From: JBAYST01 sp034932745
GTDB taxonomy: Bacteria; Bacillota_I; Bacilli_A; RFN20; CAG-826
DNA: 64,000 nucleotides
Assembly (NCBI GenBank): GCA_034932745.1
Contig: JAYFOJ010000001.1
Coordinates: 62,001-126,000 of the forward strand
Direction of reading: 5' to 3'
Part shown: positions 33,398 through 42,647 of the stretch, piece by piece
Layout of the letters: every line of letters starts with the position of its first letter
How positions within the stretch are numbered: the stretch's first letter is position 1
Position numbers and translations under genes: made by a program
The notes under the pieces: generated by a model
Seen by the model: only the letters and a program-made list of their open reading frames with translations
What the model was told of the DNA's origin: nothing
The model's database searches: none

Positions 33398-34570
33398 ATG
33401 GAAAGTTATTTAATTGGCTATACAATACTTGGACTTCTAGTATTATTTGTCATATTCTCGATATTGGTTAAGAAAAGAGTATTGTTTGGAAACACGCCTT
33501 CAATGCAGAAAATATTTGCGCATCCACTTCTCCATTATTCTCTAAGAAGAATTGGCTCTGCTCTTATTTCTGTCACGCTTGCAATTCTTGTTACCTTCTT
33601 CTTAGTTAGATTAGCTCAACCGGCTGATCAAACATGCGTCCTTAAATTCTCTGGGCCACATGTCACCCCAGAATTATTTGAATTACAATGTAATGCTTGG
33701 AAAAAAGAAATGGGCTTCAGCGGCTCAATATTTGAACAATTGTGGCATTTCTTTTATTCAATCCTTCCATTTCCAAAAACATTATGTCGCGTAAGTCTAG
33801 ATTCAATCACGTTGACATACACTGTTAGCGACTGCCGTAACTTTATTATCGATTTAGGTAAGATTTCTGATTTGCCAGGCGTTGAAGACGGAATTTACGT
33901 TATCGATTACATGCTCCCAAGAATGGCAATTTCATTCAAGATTGGCTTCATCGCCACTTTAGTCGAGCTTGGCCTAGGATATCCACTTGGTGTTTTGATG
34001 GCTAAGTATAAAGATGGTGCTTTTGATAAAATCGGTCTTGGATATATTATCTCGATCGACGCTATTCCTGGAGTTGCTTACTATTATATATGGATGGCCA
34101 TTTTGTGTGGCCTTTTAGGCTTGCCAAGAGCATACTCCGAATCTAACTTCTTAAGCTGGTTGCCAGCGATTCTTACCATGGGCTTTACTGGTATGGCTGG
34201 TATTTCGATGTGGGTTAGACGTTTCATGGTCGACGAATTCACTTCAGACTACGTAAAATTCGCTCGCGCTAAAGGATTAAGTGAAAATAGAATCATGTTC
34301 ACTCACGTTTTAAGAAACGCGATTGTCCCACTTGTTAGGTCAATTCCTGCTGCTGTTATCGGAGCCCTTTTAGGAACATACTTCCTAGAAAATATTTATA
34401 GTATTAATGGTATTGGCGCTGCCCTTATTGTTGCCAACAGCACTAAGAACGCAATGCTTTTACAAGCAATTATCATCATATCGGCATTCTTGTCGATTAT
34501 TTCATATTTGTTAGGCGATATTGTCACTGCAATGGTTGACCCACGCGTCAGCTTTTCAGATGCAGACTAA
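33398..34570 (+). CDS. oppB: oligopeptide ABC transporter permease OppB
   Basis: The 390-residue permease has the family ending (FVKFARAKGLSENRIMFTHVLRNAIVPLV, the EAA loop) and six core helices. It carries an extra N-terminal membrane helix of about 25 residues and an enlarged outward loop, so it is longer than the usual ~310. The open frame starts at 33374, but AGAGGAGG at 33386-33393 sets ATG 33398. oppC follows after 11 bases. Confidence 0.9.
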   Translation: MESYLIGYTILGLLVLFVIFSILVKKRVLFGNTPSMQKIFAHPLLHYSLRRIGSALISVTLAILVTFFLVRLAQPADQTCVLKFSGPHVTPELFELQCNAWKKEMGFSGSIFEQLWHFFYSILPFPKTLCRVSLDSITLTYTVSDCRNFIIDLGKISDLPGVEDGIYVIDYMLPRMAISFKIGFIATLVELGLGYPLGVLMAKYKDGAFDKIGLGYIISIDAIPGVAYYYIWMAILCGLLGLPRAYSESNFLSWLPAILTMGFTGMAGISMWVRRFMVDEFTSDYVKFARAKGLSENRIMFTHVLRNAIVPLVRSIPAAVIGALLGTYFLENIYSINGIGAALIVANSTKNAMLLQAIIIISAFLSIISYLLGDIVTAMVDPRVSFSDAD

Positions 34571-34581
34571 GGAGGTGCGAC

Positions 34582-35643
34582 ATGGCAAAAGAAGAAAAAG
34601 ATATCTTTCGCGAAGTAAGCGAAGAGACAGTTCCTGTTGAAGCAACAGTTGAACAAAATGTTGCTGATTTATTTAAAGTTGTCGGCACCACACCAGAAAA
34701 CAGTGAAAAGGTCGACAGTGTTCCGTTTTCCTATTGGAGAATGACTTTCAAAGAATTATTTAAAAAACCATTTGTTATCGTTTGTTTGTTTTTAATTCTT
34801 ATCGTCGTATTCCTTACTATTTTTGGACCTCTAATTAAGTTTTATCCACCTGTCATCGGACACGGTATCAACGTTTCGATGGGTGAGAAATTCTACGACC
34901 CGCCATATTACTACGGACCAGATGCTGATCACTGGTTTGGTATTTGTGGTACTAATATGGGCACTTGGTTTAAAGGCACAGACATGTGGTCTTGTGTGTG
35001 GGCCGGCGCTCGTCTATCACTTCTTCTAGGAGTTGTCGTCGCTTTAATCGACACAGTTTTAGGTATCGTAATCGGCGCTGCTTGGGGCTACTTTAAATGG
35101 CTAGACCCAATTCTAATTGAGTTCAGAAACTTTGTTAATAACATTCCAACCCTTTTGCTCGACATTTTATTAATGCAAATGTTGATGAAATATATGTCTC
35201 AATACGGTTTTGTGATTATTGTTTTCTTATTATGCGCACTCGGTTGGTTAGGACTAGCTTCGTTTGTACGTAACCAAATCATTATTATTCGTAATCGCGA
35301 ATATAATATCGCTTCGCAAACCCTTGGTTCATCTTCGTGGACCATGATTAGTCATAACCTACTTCCATATCTAATCTCCGTTATTGTTACGGTTGTTTCG
35401 ACTGCAATTCCAGAAGCTATTTCGGCCGAAGTCGGATTAGCGTACTTCAACCTTTCTTTTAAAATTTCAGATGGAGATATAACTCTAGGACAAGTTTTAA
35501 CCCAGGCGGTCAAAGATAACGCCTGGATGTCACACCCGTATCTACTTTTAGGACCGATGATAGTGATGGTGCCGTTAACGATAGCATTCTTCTATCTAGG
35601 CCTCGCGATTTCGGACGCAACGGATCCGAAATCCCATAGGTAA
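34582..35643 (+). CDS. oppC: oligopeptide ABC transporter permease OppC
   Basis: The 353-residue permease has an acidic cytosolic N-terminus (about 60 residues), a first helix, an outward loop rich in Tyr and Trp (YDPPYYYGPDADHWFGICGTNMG, where the family has HPLGTDxxGRD), and five further helices. Its EAA loop reads NREYNIASQTLGSSSWTMISHNLLP. AAGGAGGTG precedes the start. It pairs with OppB to form the pore. Confidence 0.9.
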   Translation: MAKEEKDIFREVSEETVPVEATVEQNVADLFKVVGTTPENSEKVDSVPFSYWRMTFKELFKKPFVIVCLFLILIVVFLTIFGPLIKFYPPVIGHGINVSMGEKFYDPPYYYGPDADHWFGICGTNMGTWFKGTDMWSCVWAGARLSLLLGVVVALIDTVLGIVIGAAWGYFKWLDPILIEFRNFVNNIPTLLLDILLMQMLMKYMSQYGFVIIVFLLCALGWLGLASFVRNQIIIIRNREYNIASQTLGSSSWTMISHNLLPYLISVIVTVVSTAIPEAISAEVGLAYFNLSFKISDGDITLGQVLTQAVKDNAWMSHPYLLLGPMIVMVPLTIAFFYLGLAISDATDPKSHR

Positions 35644-35657
35644 AGGAGGATTTGATT

Positions 35658-37025
35658 ATGACATTGAGCAATAAAGATAAAAATGTAGTAATTCAAGTTC
35701 GCGACCTTTCACTTGGATTTACCACTCGTGGCAAAAAGATTCATGTCTTAAGAGACATCTCTCTTGATATTATTGAAGGCGAGACTCTTGCAATCGTTGG
35801 AGAATCTGGTTCAGGCAAATCAGTATTTACGAAGGCCTTTACAGGAATGTTAGACGCCAATGGTTTTATTAGTAGTGGATCAATTATCTTCCACGGTAAA
35901 GACTTAGTTAAGTTCAAAGAGAATAAAGAGTGGCTACAGATTCGTGGTCGTAAAATTGCAACTATCTTCCAAGATCCGATGACATCTTTAAATCCACTAT
36001 TCACGATTGGATATCAGATTTCCGAAGTTTTAAGACTTCACTCAAAACCGACAAAGAAACAATTAGAAAACTTTAAAATACGTAAAAAACAAGAGGATTT
36101 AGAAGAAGAATCCAAGATTCAAAAAATGACCAAGGTTCAAAAAACCGAATATCTTCTCAACAAGAAAAAAGAAAAAGAGAATCTTTTCAACACATTGTAC
36201 GAGAAGGCTTTTAATGATTTAACTGAAAGCGAAAAGAAAAACCCAATAGCAAGATTTAAACTTCGTCGAGAAGTAGCGGTTGAAACCAAAGATGCTTGGA
36301 TTGGTAAACCACGCGGAATGTCTCAACACGAAGCTAAAAAAGAAGCCATCAACCTTCTTCGCAAAGTTCAAATTCCAAATGCTGAAGATCGATATAATGA
36401 TTACCCATTCCAATATTCTGGTGGTATGAGACAAAGGGTTGTCATCGCTATTGCCTTAGCTTGCCGCCCAGAAGTCCTTATTTGTGATGAACCAACAACA
36501 GCGTTGGACGTCACTGTCCAATCTCAAATCATCCAACTCATTAAAGAGTTACAAAAAGATTACCATTGGACCACTATTTTTATTACGCACGATTTGGGTG
36601 TCGTCGCCAATGTCGCCGATCGTATCGCCGTTATGTATGGTGGACAAATTGTTGAATACGGTACCGCAGAAGATATCTTCTATCGTCCTGCACATCCATA
36701 TACTTGGGCGCTTTTATCCTCTTTGCCGCAACTAGGCAGTAAAGAAGAGCCTTTAAGTTTCATCCCAGGTAATCCGCCGTCATTTGCCTCTGAGATTATT
36801 GGAGATCCGTTTGCGGATCGTAATAGATATGCTTTGCGCATCGACTTTTTATCTAACCCACCAATGTTTAAGATTAGTGAAACTCACTGCGCTAAAACAT
36901 GGTTGTTAGACCCACGAGCACCACAAGTCGAAAAGCCAAAAGTAATCGTCGAGCTTCGCGAAAGAATGGCAAAAGCCGCCGATGAATTATTAAGACACGA
37001 AGGAGGAAACGCTAATGAAAAGTAG
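35658..37025 (+). CDS. oppD: oligopeptide ABC transporter ATPase OppD
   Basis: The 455-residue ATPase has Walker A GESGSGKS near residue 49, the Q-loop FQDPMTSLNP, signature YSGGMRQRV and Walker B LICDEPTTALDVT. A Lys/Glu-rich, probably helical insert of about 85 residues lies between the Q-loop and the signature, which makes it longer than the usual ~340. The C-terminal oligopeptide/dipeptide extension contains CAKTW, where four-cysteine iron-sulfur types have more cysteines. ATG 35658 is preferred over TTG 35652 because AAAGGAGGA ends seven bases upstream. oppF overlaps its end by 11 bases. Confidence 0.92.
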   Translation: MTLSNKDKNVVIQVRDLSLGFTTRGKKIHVLRDISLDIIEGETLAIVGESGSGKSVFTKAFTGMLDANGFISSGSIIFHGKDLVKFKENKEWLQIRGRKIATIFQDPMTSLNPLFTIGYQISEVLRLHSKPTKKQLENFKIRKKQEDLEEESKIQKMTKVQKTEYLLNKKKEKENLFNTLYEKAFNDLTESEKKNPIARFKLRREVAVETKDAWIGKPRGMSQHEAKKEAINLLRKVQIPNAEDRYNDYPFQYSGGMRQRVVIAIALACRPEVLICDEPTTALDVTVQSQIIQLIKELQKDYHWTTIFITHDLGVVANVADRIAVMYGGQIVEYGTAEDIFYRPAHPYTWALLSSLPQLGSKEEPLSFIPGNPPSFASEIIGDPFADRNRYALRIDFLSNPPMFKISETHCAKTWLLDPRAPQVEKPKVIVELRERMAKAADELLRHEGGNANEK

Positions 37026-38031
37026 TAAGAATAAAACTTACGTTCCAAAAGTGGATGAATTTGCGATTTCTCAACGTGAACACCCAGATAAAGACATCGT
37101 CAAAATGAAAGATGTAAAAATATCTTTTAAAATTGGTTCTCAAGAAAGAGTTATTATCAATCACTTGAACCTCAACATTAAACGCGGAGAGATTCTTGGA
37201 TTAGTTGGAGAATCAGGATCAGGCAAAACCACTATTGGTCGTGCCATTATTAGAATCAATCCTGTTAGAAGCGGTGAGATTCTTTATAACAATGTTCCGA
37301 TTTCCGGCAAGATATCAAAAGATCGCGAAAGATTGCTTAAAACTAAAGTTCAGATGATATTTCAAGATCCATCTGCTTCCTTAAACGAAAGAGCAAATAT
37401 CGACTATGTCATTTCCGAAGGCTTAAGAGCTTATCACCTATACGATTCGGAAGAGGATCGTATGGCAAAAGTAACCGCTATTTTGGAAAAGGTTGGATTA
37501 AGACCAGAATTCCTTTCTCGATATCCACATGAATTCTCTGGTGGTCAAAGACAAAGAATCGGCATTGCTCGTTGCATGATTATGAAGCCAGAGTTCGTCA
37601 TCGCTGACGAACCTATTTCTGCTCTTGATATGTCGATTCGTGCCCAAGTTCTGAACTTAATTAAGCAGTTCCAAAAAGAAGATAATTTAACTGTTTTATT
37701 TATCGCTCACGACTTATCTGTCGTTAAGTATATTTCCGACCGTATTGCAGTTATTTACGCTGGAAAGCTAGTCGAATTAGCTTCTGCCGAACGTTTATTC
37801 CAAGCTGCGCTTCATCCATATACGAAGTCATTGCTTTCTGCAGTTCCAATCCCAGATCCACAAATCGAAAAGAAGAAGAAGATTGTTGTTTATGATCCAT
37901 CTATTCATAACTATACAGAAACCAATGTTCCTGAATTTTTAGAAATAGAACCAGGACATTTTGTCAGGGCGAGTAAACAAGAATTTGAAAAATACAAAAA
38001 AGAACTTAAAAGATTGGCAGGTGGAAAATAA
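37015..38031 (+). CDS. oppF: oligopeptide ABC transporter ATPase OppF
   Basis: The 338-residue ATPase has Walker A GESGSGKTT, Q-loop FQDPSASLNERA, signature FSGGQRQRIG and Walker B VIADEPISALDMS. It forms the ATPase heterodimer with OppD. AGGAGG inside the end of oppD drives its translation. The next gene's ATG shares the last base of its TAA stop, so the operon continues. Confidence 0.94.
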   Translation: MKSSKNKTYVPKVDEFAISQREHPDKDIVKMKDVKISFKIGSQERVIINHLNLNIKRGEILGLVGESGSGKTTIGRAIIRINPVRSGEILYNNVPISGKISKDRERLLKTKVQMIFQDPSASLNERANIDYVISEGLRAYHLYDSEEDRMAKVTAILEKVGLRPEFLSRYPHEFSGGQRQRIGIARCMIMKPEFVIADEPISALDMSIRAQVLNLIKQFQKEDNLTVLFIAHDLSVVKYISDRIAVIYAGKLVELASAERLFQAALHPYTKSLLSAVPIPDPQIEKKKKIVVYDPSIHNYTETNVPEFLEIEPGHFVRASKQEFEKYKKELKRLAGGK

Positions 38032-40100
38032 TGGCAGAACGAGATAAATACGAAATGATGGAAGTTCTTACCAAAGAGCAAGAACAAGAAGCCGAACGCC
38101 GCCGTAAAGCAAAGAAAAAGAACTATATTATCGGCCTTTCATTTACTGGTGTTTTCGCTATCGCCTTGATGGTGATATACGTTTTGTCCGCCAATGTTTG
38201 GCTTGTCGATTATGAAAACATGTCTTACATTACTTTCACTTACCCGGCTTTAGTCGAAGATGGTGAAGAAGTTACAGCGACTATTACTTCGATCAAAACA
38301 ACAAGTAATTATCCTTCAGAATTTAGAATTCCAAGTCAAATCAACGGATATAGAGTAACCGCTATTGGCGACAATGCCTTTGCGGGTTGCAATCGTTTAA
38401 CCAAGGTTATTATGACCGACAATATTAAAAGTATTGGTTCATATGCCTTTGCAGGTTGTGAAAATCTTTCTAGCATCACCTTTTCAAAGAACATTGAAAC
38501 ATTAGGTACAAATGCTTTTCAAAATACATATTTCTTTGATCATTTACCTTCAGATTCCGTTAGCGCTATCCATGGTATTCTCTTCCATGTTGGCGCATCT
38601 GTTGTTCCAAATAACACCATTATTTTAGAAAACCATGATTCAGTAGCTCCTAGTAAATACGCTACTGGATACAACATTATCTATATGGATGACTGGGTCG
38701 CGCGCGGTGATTCACAAATTAAGGTTTGGAGCGATGGCTTATTCCTTAATATGGAAGGATTGGTCTATTGCGAGCTCCCAAACATTAAGACATTTACAAC
38801 TGTTCCAGTAGATACGTTTGAAAATTGCATTAATCTTGAGGGAGTTAGTTTCCCTGAATCGATCACTAAAGTGGAAGATAGTGCCTTTATGGGCTGCTCG
38901 TCTTTAGAAAACATTCAGATCTCAAGTCATATCGAGAATATTGGTAACTACGCCTTCGCTTCTTCTGGTGTCGTAAATCCTGTTCTACCAGAAACCTTGG
39001 CCACTATTGGTAATGGTGCATTTTCTGGTTGCGAAAATATAACTGAAATCAATTGGCCAGAAACCCTTACTTCTATTCCTGAAGCCATCTTCGAGAATTG
39101 CATTAATCTTACAACCTTTAACTTAACCGACGCATCTTATCAAAATGTTAAGAATTTAGGCAATAGTGCGTTTAGTAACACCAAACTTACAACTTTCGAT
39201 ATTCCGATGAATGTTTCAACAATTGCTGATTCTTTATTCGCCGATTCGGCAAGTCTTACGACTGTCCGCGCTTATAAAGGCGAAATTTCATATGATAAAC
39301 ACGGAAATGAAGTGTCGACTGGCGTTGGTCGTATCAATAGAGGCGCCTTTAATGGGTGTACATCTTTTGATTCCTTGATTCTAATCGATGAAAACCGTCA
39401 AGTTCTAACTAATGCTCATGAAGTCAATTTCCCTGTTACATGTCGAAATGTCGCAGGAGACTTATCAATTTTTGGCAACACAGCGATTACTAAAGTTACG
39501 ATTCCATCGCAATTGACATCGACTGGTTATTTAATGTTTGCCCATAACGTAAACTTGACCGAAGTTATCTTCGAAAGCAAGAGAGTTGGTTCAACCCTAC
39601 AAGGTACGACCAAAATCGAATATCGTTCATTCTACGATTGCCCAAATCTCACTACGATTACTCTTCCTGATAGCGTTGTCACTATCGAACAAGGAGCTTT
39701 TGAAGACTGCATTAATTTAGAGACGCTCAATCTTCCAATGGGAGATTCAACTTATCACGTCGTCCGCTCTGATACCTTTAAAAATCTCGTCAAATTATCT
39801 CACTTAGTTCTCTCTCCTGGAGTTAACAAAATCGAAACAGGAGCATTCTATGGCAACTACGCTTTAGACTATGTCATTATCCCAACAACCGTTGGTAAAG
39901 ACCTCGGAATTAACTATCGCGCATTTAATAAATGCCGTCCAACTGGCTCTTCTAGCAAAATGCCAATCTTCTTAAATGTCGGCATGGATGAAATAAGTGC
40001 AGCGAAAGTAATCGATGGTTGGTATGATCCAGATACATGCCAAGTTTATTGGAAGAATCAATGGAATTATGTGGGTGGAGTTCCTACTCCAATCATTTAG
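38031..40100 (+). CDS. membrane-anchored BspA-like leucine-rich-repeat protein
   Basis: The 689-residue protein has a charged cytosolic N-terminus (about 35 residues), one membrane helix (about 37-58) and a long outward domain of LRR_5/BspA repeats (AFAGCNRLTKV, IGSYAFAGCENLSSI and similar units to about residue 640). It ends in a conserved-looking aromatic segment (VYWKNQWNYVGG). BspA-type repeats serve in adhesion and ligand binding. It overlaps the oppF stop by one base, so it is translated with the transporter. A role as a receptor or scaffold for peptide uptake is inference. Confidence 0.8.
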   Translation: MAERDKYEMMEVLTKEQEQEAERRRKAKKKNYIIGLSFTGVFAIALMVIYVLSANVWLVDYENMSYITFTYPALVEDGEEVTATITSIKTTSNYPSEFRIPSQINGYRVTAIGDNAFAGCNRLTKVIMTDNIKSIGSYAFAGCENLSSITFSKNIETLGTNAFQNTYFFDHLPSDSVSAIHGILFHVGASVVPNNTIILENHDSVAPSKYATGYNIIYMDDWVARGDSQIKVWSDGLFLNMEGLVYCELPNIKTFTTVPVDTFENCINLEGVSFPESITKVEDSAFMGCSSLENIQISSHIENIGNYAFASSGVVNPVLPETLATIGNGAFSGCENITEINWPETLTSIPEAIFENCINLTTFNLTDASYQNVKNLGNSAFSNTKLTTFDIPMNVSTIADSLFADSASLTTVRAYKGEISYDKHGNEVSTGVGRINRGAFNGCTSFDSLILIDENRQVLTNAHEVNFPVTCRNVAGDLSIFGNTAITKVTIPSQLTSTGYLMFAHNVNLTEVIFESKRVGSTLQGTTKIEYRSFYDCPNLTTITLPDSVVTIEQGAFEDCINLETLNLPMGDSTYHVVRSDTFKNLVKLSHLVLSPGVNKIETGAFYGNYALDYVIIPTTVGKDLGINYRAFNKCRPTGSSSKMPIFLNVGMDEISAAKVIDGWYDPDTCQVYWKNQWNYVGGVPTPII

Positions 40101-40113
40101 GAGATATAAGAAT

Positions 40114-41004
40114 ATGAAAAAACTATTTAAATATTTAGCACTTCCGCTTCTTGTAATCTCTTTAGCGTCTTGTAACGATGTCGAAACTCCATCTAGTGAA
40201 GTTCCACTACAAGACAACTGGCTCGAAGAAGACTTATCGACGATGTCTTCAGTTCTTGGTTCAGGCAATATTATTCCTTTTAGTGGACTATTTGTCCAAG
40301 AAGGTAATGAATATGCAGTAGTCGAATATTCTAGCGTCAATAAAGTCGCGGTGGAGTGTTTGTTACCTACTATTCAATACGACGAAGAGGGACACATTTT
40401 CTATAATCCTTTAACAGATGTCGATGCTTATAAGGATTTATGCGTTGAAAGTGGCTTTACTTTAAATAACTCATTATCAAACATCGATAGCCATGACTTC
40501 TATTTATCAAAGAATGTGATAAGCACTGATAATGTCGATAGCGAAATGTGGCTTAACATTTATTTTACAGATGCTAACTACTTGATCGCTGATGCATGGA
40601 TTGAAACGACACTAAACGTTAATGTATGGCCTTCTAGAACTAATTTGAACGCTTCTTATCAGGGCAATGATAACTTATTATCTATTGCAGAGATGCTCGG
40701 AAAATCCGAAAGCGATATCTTCACTCCGGCGATTACTTCCTATAGTTCGATTGTTTATCGTGCTACACTCAAGAACAATAATGTTTATGTAAGTTTATTA
40801 ATAAGCACCGCTAGTAGCGGAGACTTAGATAAATTTGTTGCCGATTTAGGCAATGCCTCGTTTGCTATCGATAGCAGCAATTCAACTGCTGAACAAGATG
40901 ACTATTATAACAATGTCACCAAACTCGATTGCTTCATCGATAAAGCCTCCACTGATGTCGGTGGCGGAATTCATTCATTTAAAGTAACGTTCATTGCGTA
41001 TTAA
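40114..41004 (+). CDS. lipoprotein at the end of the opp operon
   Basis: The 296-residue protein has a lipobox SLASC (Cys20) followed by a Ser/Pro/Glu segment and a domain with no recognised motif. It shows two similar-looking halves (VSSVLGSGNIIPF.. and LGKSESDIFTPAI..), which may be a weak internal duplication. The open frame begins at 40015 within the previous gene, but AGGAG 13 bases after that gene's stop region and the signal peptide fix ATG 40114. A terminator follows. Confidence 0.7.
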   Translation: MKKLFKYLALPLLVISLASCNDVETPSSEVPLQDNWLEEDLSTMSSVLGSGNIIPFSGLFVQEGNEYAVVEYSSVNKVAVECLLPTIQYDEEGHIFYNPLTDVDAYKDLCVESGFTLNNSLSNIDSHDFYLSKNVISTDNVDSEMWLNIYFTDANYLIADAWIETTLNVNVWPSRTNLNASYQGNDNLLSIAEMLGKSESDIFTPAITSYSSIVYRATLKNNNVYVSLLISTASSGDLDKFVADLGNASFAIDSSNSTAEQDDYYNNVTKLDCFIDKASTDVGGGIHSFKVTFIAY

Positions 41005-41018
41005 AATATCCACAAATT

Positions 41019-41047
41019 AAAAGTCTCCAGAAACGGAGACTTTTTTA
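41019..41047. terminator. bidirectional terminator after the opp operon
   Basis: AAGTCTCC (41021-41028) pairs with GGAGACTT (41035-41042) around a six-base loop, flanked by A and T runs. It serves both the opp operon and the convergent flippase gene. Confidence 0.8.
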
Positions 41048-42562
41048 TTTTTCTTCTATCTGAATTTCTTTTCTTTTTACGAAAGAAGATACGAGGTTCT
41101 CCTTCATTAATAACAATGAGCCGATATATATAATAGCGTCGATTAGAACGATAACTATGAGCGCTAATCCTTTTGATAGTTCAGAGTTTACTGGAATACT
41201 TCCGCTCCAAAGGGCCGTAATACTAAATTGTGAGTTATTAAGAGCAAGAGTAACTGCGAGAATTAGAATTGTGGCTAATAACAACTTTAGTGTATTTGCA
41301 TTAAATAAAGCCTTTGAGGACCATTTCCATGTCTTGATGAGTAAAAATGCAAGAACTAGAACATCGGTGAAAACAGTGCCTATTGCGACGCCGATAGCGG
41401 GGGATAGACCATTATTAGCAAACGCTAATCCTAAAACAATTGATAACGCAACATTGACTATTGTTCCTATTAGCATCGCTATTAGATAATATTTCTCTTT
41501 TTTCATCGGAATTAGTATTTGCCCATAGATTATGTCGCTTAAAGAGTAAGTGAGCATCATCGAAGAAAGAATTATCAAAATCATCGGCGCACTTTGATAA
41601 CCGCTTTCGCCGGAGATTAATGAACAGATGTTATTTGACATTGCAGCCATTGTTACTACTGCTGGTAAAACGATGAAAAAGCAGATATTCATCGAATATC
41701 TATTCAGATTATTAAAGTACTTCTTGTCTTCCTTGCCATAATAGTAAGTACTTCGAGGAATGAAAACAGTCGACAAAGACGCCAAAACACCAATAACGAT
41801 TTCAATTCCTTTAATACCAACAGCGTAGCTACCTACTTCAACCTTTGTTGGGTCGATTAGTCCAAGAATAAATGAATCCGTTTGATTGTATAAAGCAAGA
41901 ATAATCGACAAGGTAAAAAGAATACTTAATGGTTTAATGTATTGTTTATAGTTATAAGGCATTGTTTTCTTAAAACTAATGTACTTAGTAGCGTAAAGCA
42001 TGTTTGCGATACTGGTAAAAATTGTTGATCCTGCTGTTATTAAAGCATAAATGTAAACGTGATCTTGGTTTTTAACCATTGCGACGATGAGAATCGCAGA
42101 AATTGCCAAAATAACAATAGATCTAACCGACATATAAAACTGTTTTTCTAAAGCGATAAATAGCCATTCAAACGAGAACGCGCCAGCGACAAAGTTAACC
42201 GATAATAAAAGAGTAATCGTCGACGCACTTTGAAATACGGGGACTGTTAAAATGAGACTACATAAGAGAATGAATGATAGAATCGTCGTTATTCCTTGGA
42301 GAATAAAGAAAGCTTGAACTTTGTTGGAAAGTTTTTCTTTGTCATCTCTTACGGAAACGCATTCTCTTATCGCTAAGTTCGGAATACCGATTTTGGCGAG
42401 TATTAGAAAATAATACGCAATGGCATTAGCCCAAGTGTATAGACCTAGTTGAGCATCGCCTAGAACGCGACACACATAAGGGAACGTCAAAAACGAGAGA
42501 AGGGTCAACGCAACCGTTCGAATGATATTAACGACGACATTAGTTCTTATGCTATCTTTCAT
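41045..42562 (-). CDS. polysaccharide flippase (Wzx/MATE-like, MVF superfamily)
   Basis: The 505-residue protein has about 14 membrane helices and the Wzx pattern near the start (VVNIIRTVALTLLSFLTFPYVCRVLG..QLGLYTWANAI). Such proteins flip lipid-linked oligosaccharides outward. GTG 42568 opens the frame, but ATG 42562 is preferred. TATAAT lies eight bases before it, so the leader is about two bases. AGGTG nearby falls upstream of the expected +1 and is probably not in the mRNA. Confidence 0.85.
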   Translation of the reverse strand: MKDSIRTNVVVNIIRTVALTLLSFLTFPYVCRVLGDAQLGLYTWANAIAYYFLILAKIGIPNLAIRECVSVRDDKEKLSNKVQAFFILQGITTILSFILLCSLILTVPVFQSASTITLLLSVNFVAGAFSFEWLFIALEKQFYMSVRSIVILAISAILIVAMVKNQDHVYIYALITAGSTIFTSIANMLYATKYISFKKTMPYNYKQYIKPLSILFTLSIILALYNQTDSFILGLIDPTKVEVGSYAVGIKGIEIVIGVLASLSTVFIPRSTYYYGKEDKKYFNNLNRYSMNICFFIVLPAVVTMAAMSNNICSLISGESGYQSAPMILIILSSMMLTYSLSDIIYGQILIPMKKEKYYLIAMLIGTIVNVALSIVLGLAFANNGLSPAIGVAIGTVFTDVLVLAFLLIKTWKWSSKALFNANTLKLLLATILILAVTLALNNSQFSITALWSGSIPVNSELSKGLALIVIVLIDAIIYIGSLLLMKENLVSSFVKRKEIQIEEK

Positions 42563-42570
42563 TATCACCT

Positions 42571-42576
42571 ATTATA
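42571..42576 (-). promoter_or_regulatory. -10 box, nearly leaderless flippase gene
   Basis: On the minus strand TATAAT ends eight bases before ATG 42562. The divergent glycosyltransferase promoter lies about 55 bases away. Confidence 0.45.
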
Positions 42577-42630
42577 CTTAACCATTTTTAGTTTTAAAAT
42601 CGTAAAAAGATACTAGACGTTCTTTTTATT

Positions 42631-42639
42631 TGCTAGAAT
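42631..42639 (+). promoter_or_regulatory. extended -10 promoter of the glycosyltransferase gene
   Basis: TGCTAGAAT ends eight bases before ATG 42648. No Shine-Dalgarno site is visible in the short gap. Confidence 0.5.
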
Positions 42640-42647
42640 TGTGTCAA

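Noticed and set aside
38400..39900. DNA repeats in the LRR gene as a possible recombination hot spot
   Set aside because: The repeats are visible at protein level only. The nucleotide sequence is too diverged for long direct repeats.
40015..40113. Upstream extension of the opp-operon lipoprotein
   Set aside because: It lies inside the LRR gene in another frame. ATG 40114 has a good ribosome site and starts a clear lipoprotein signal.
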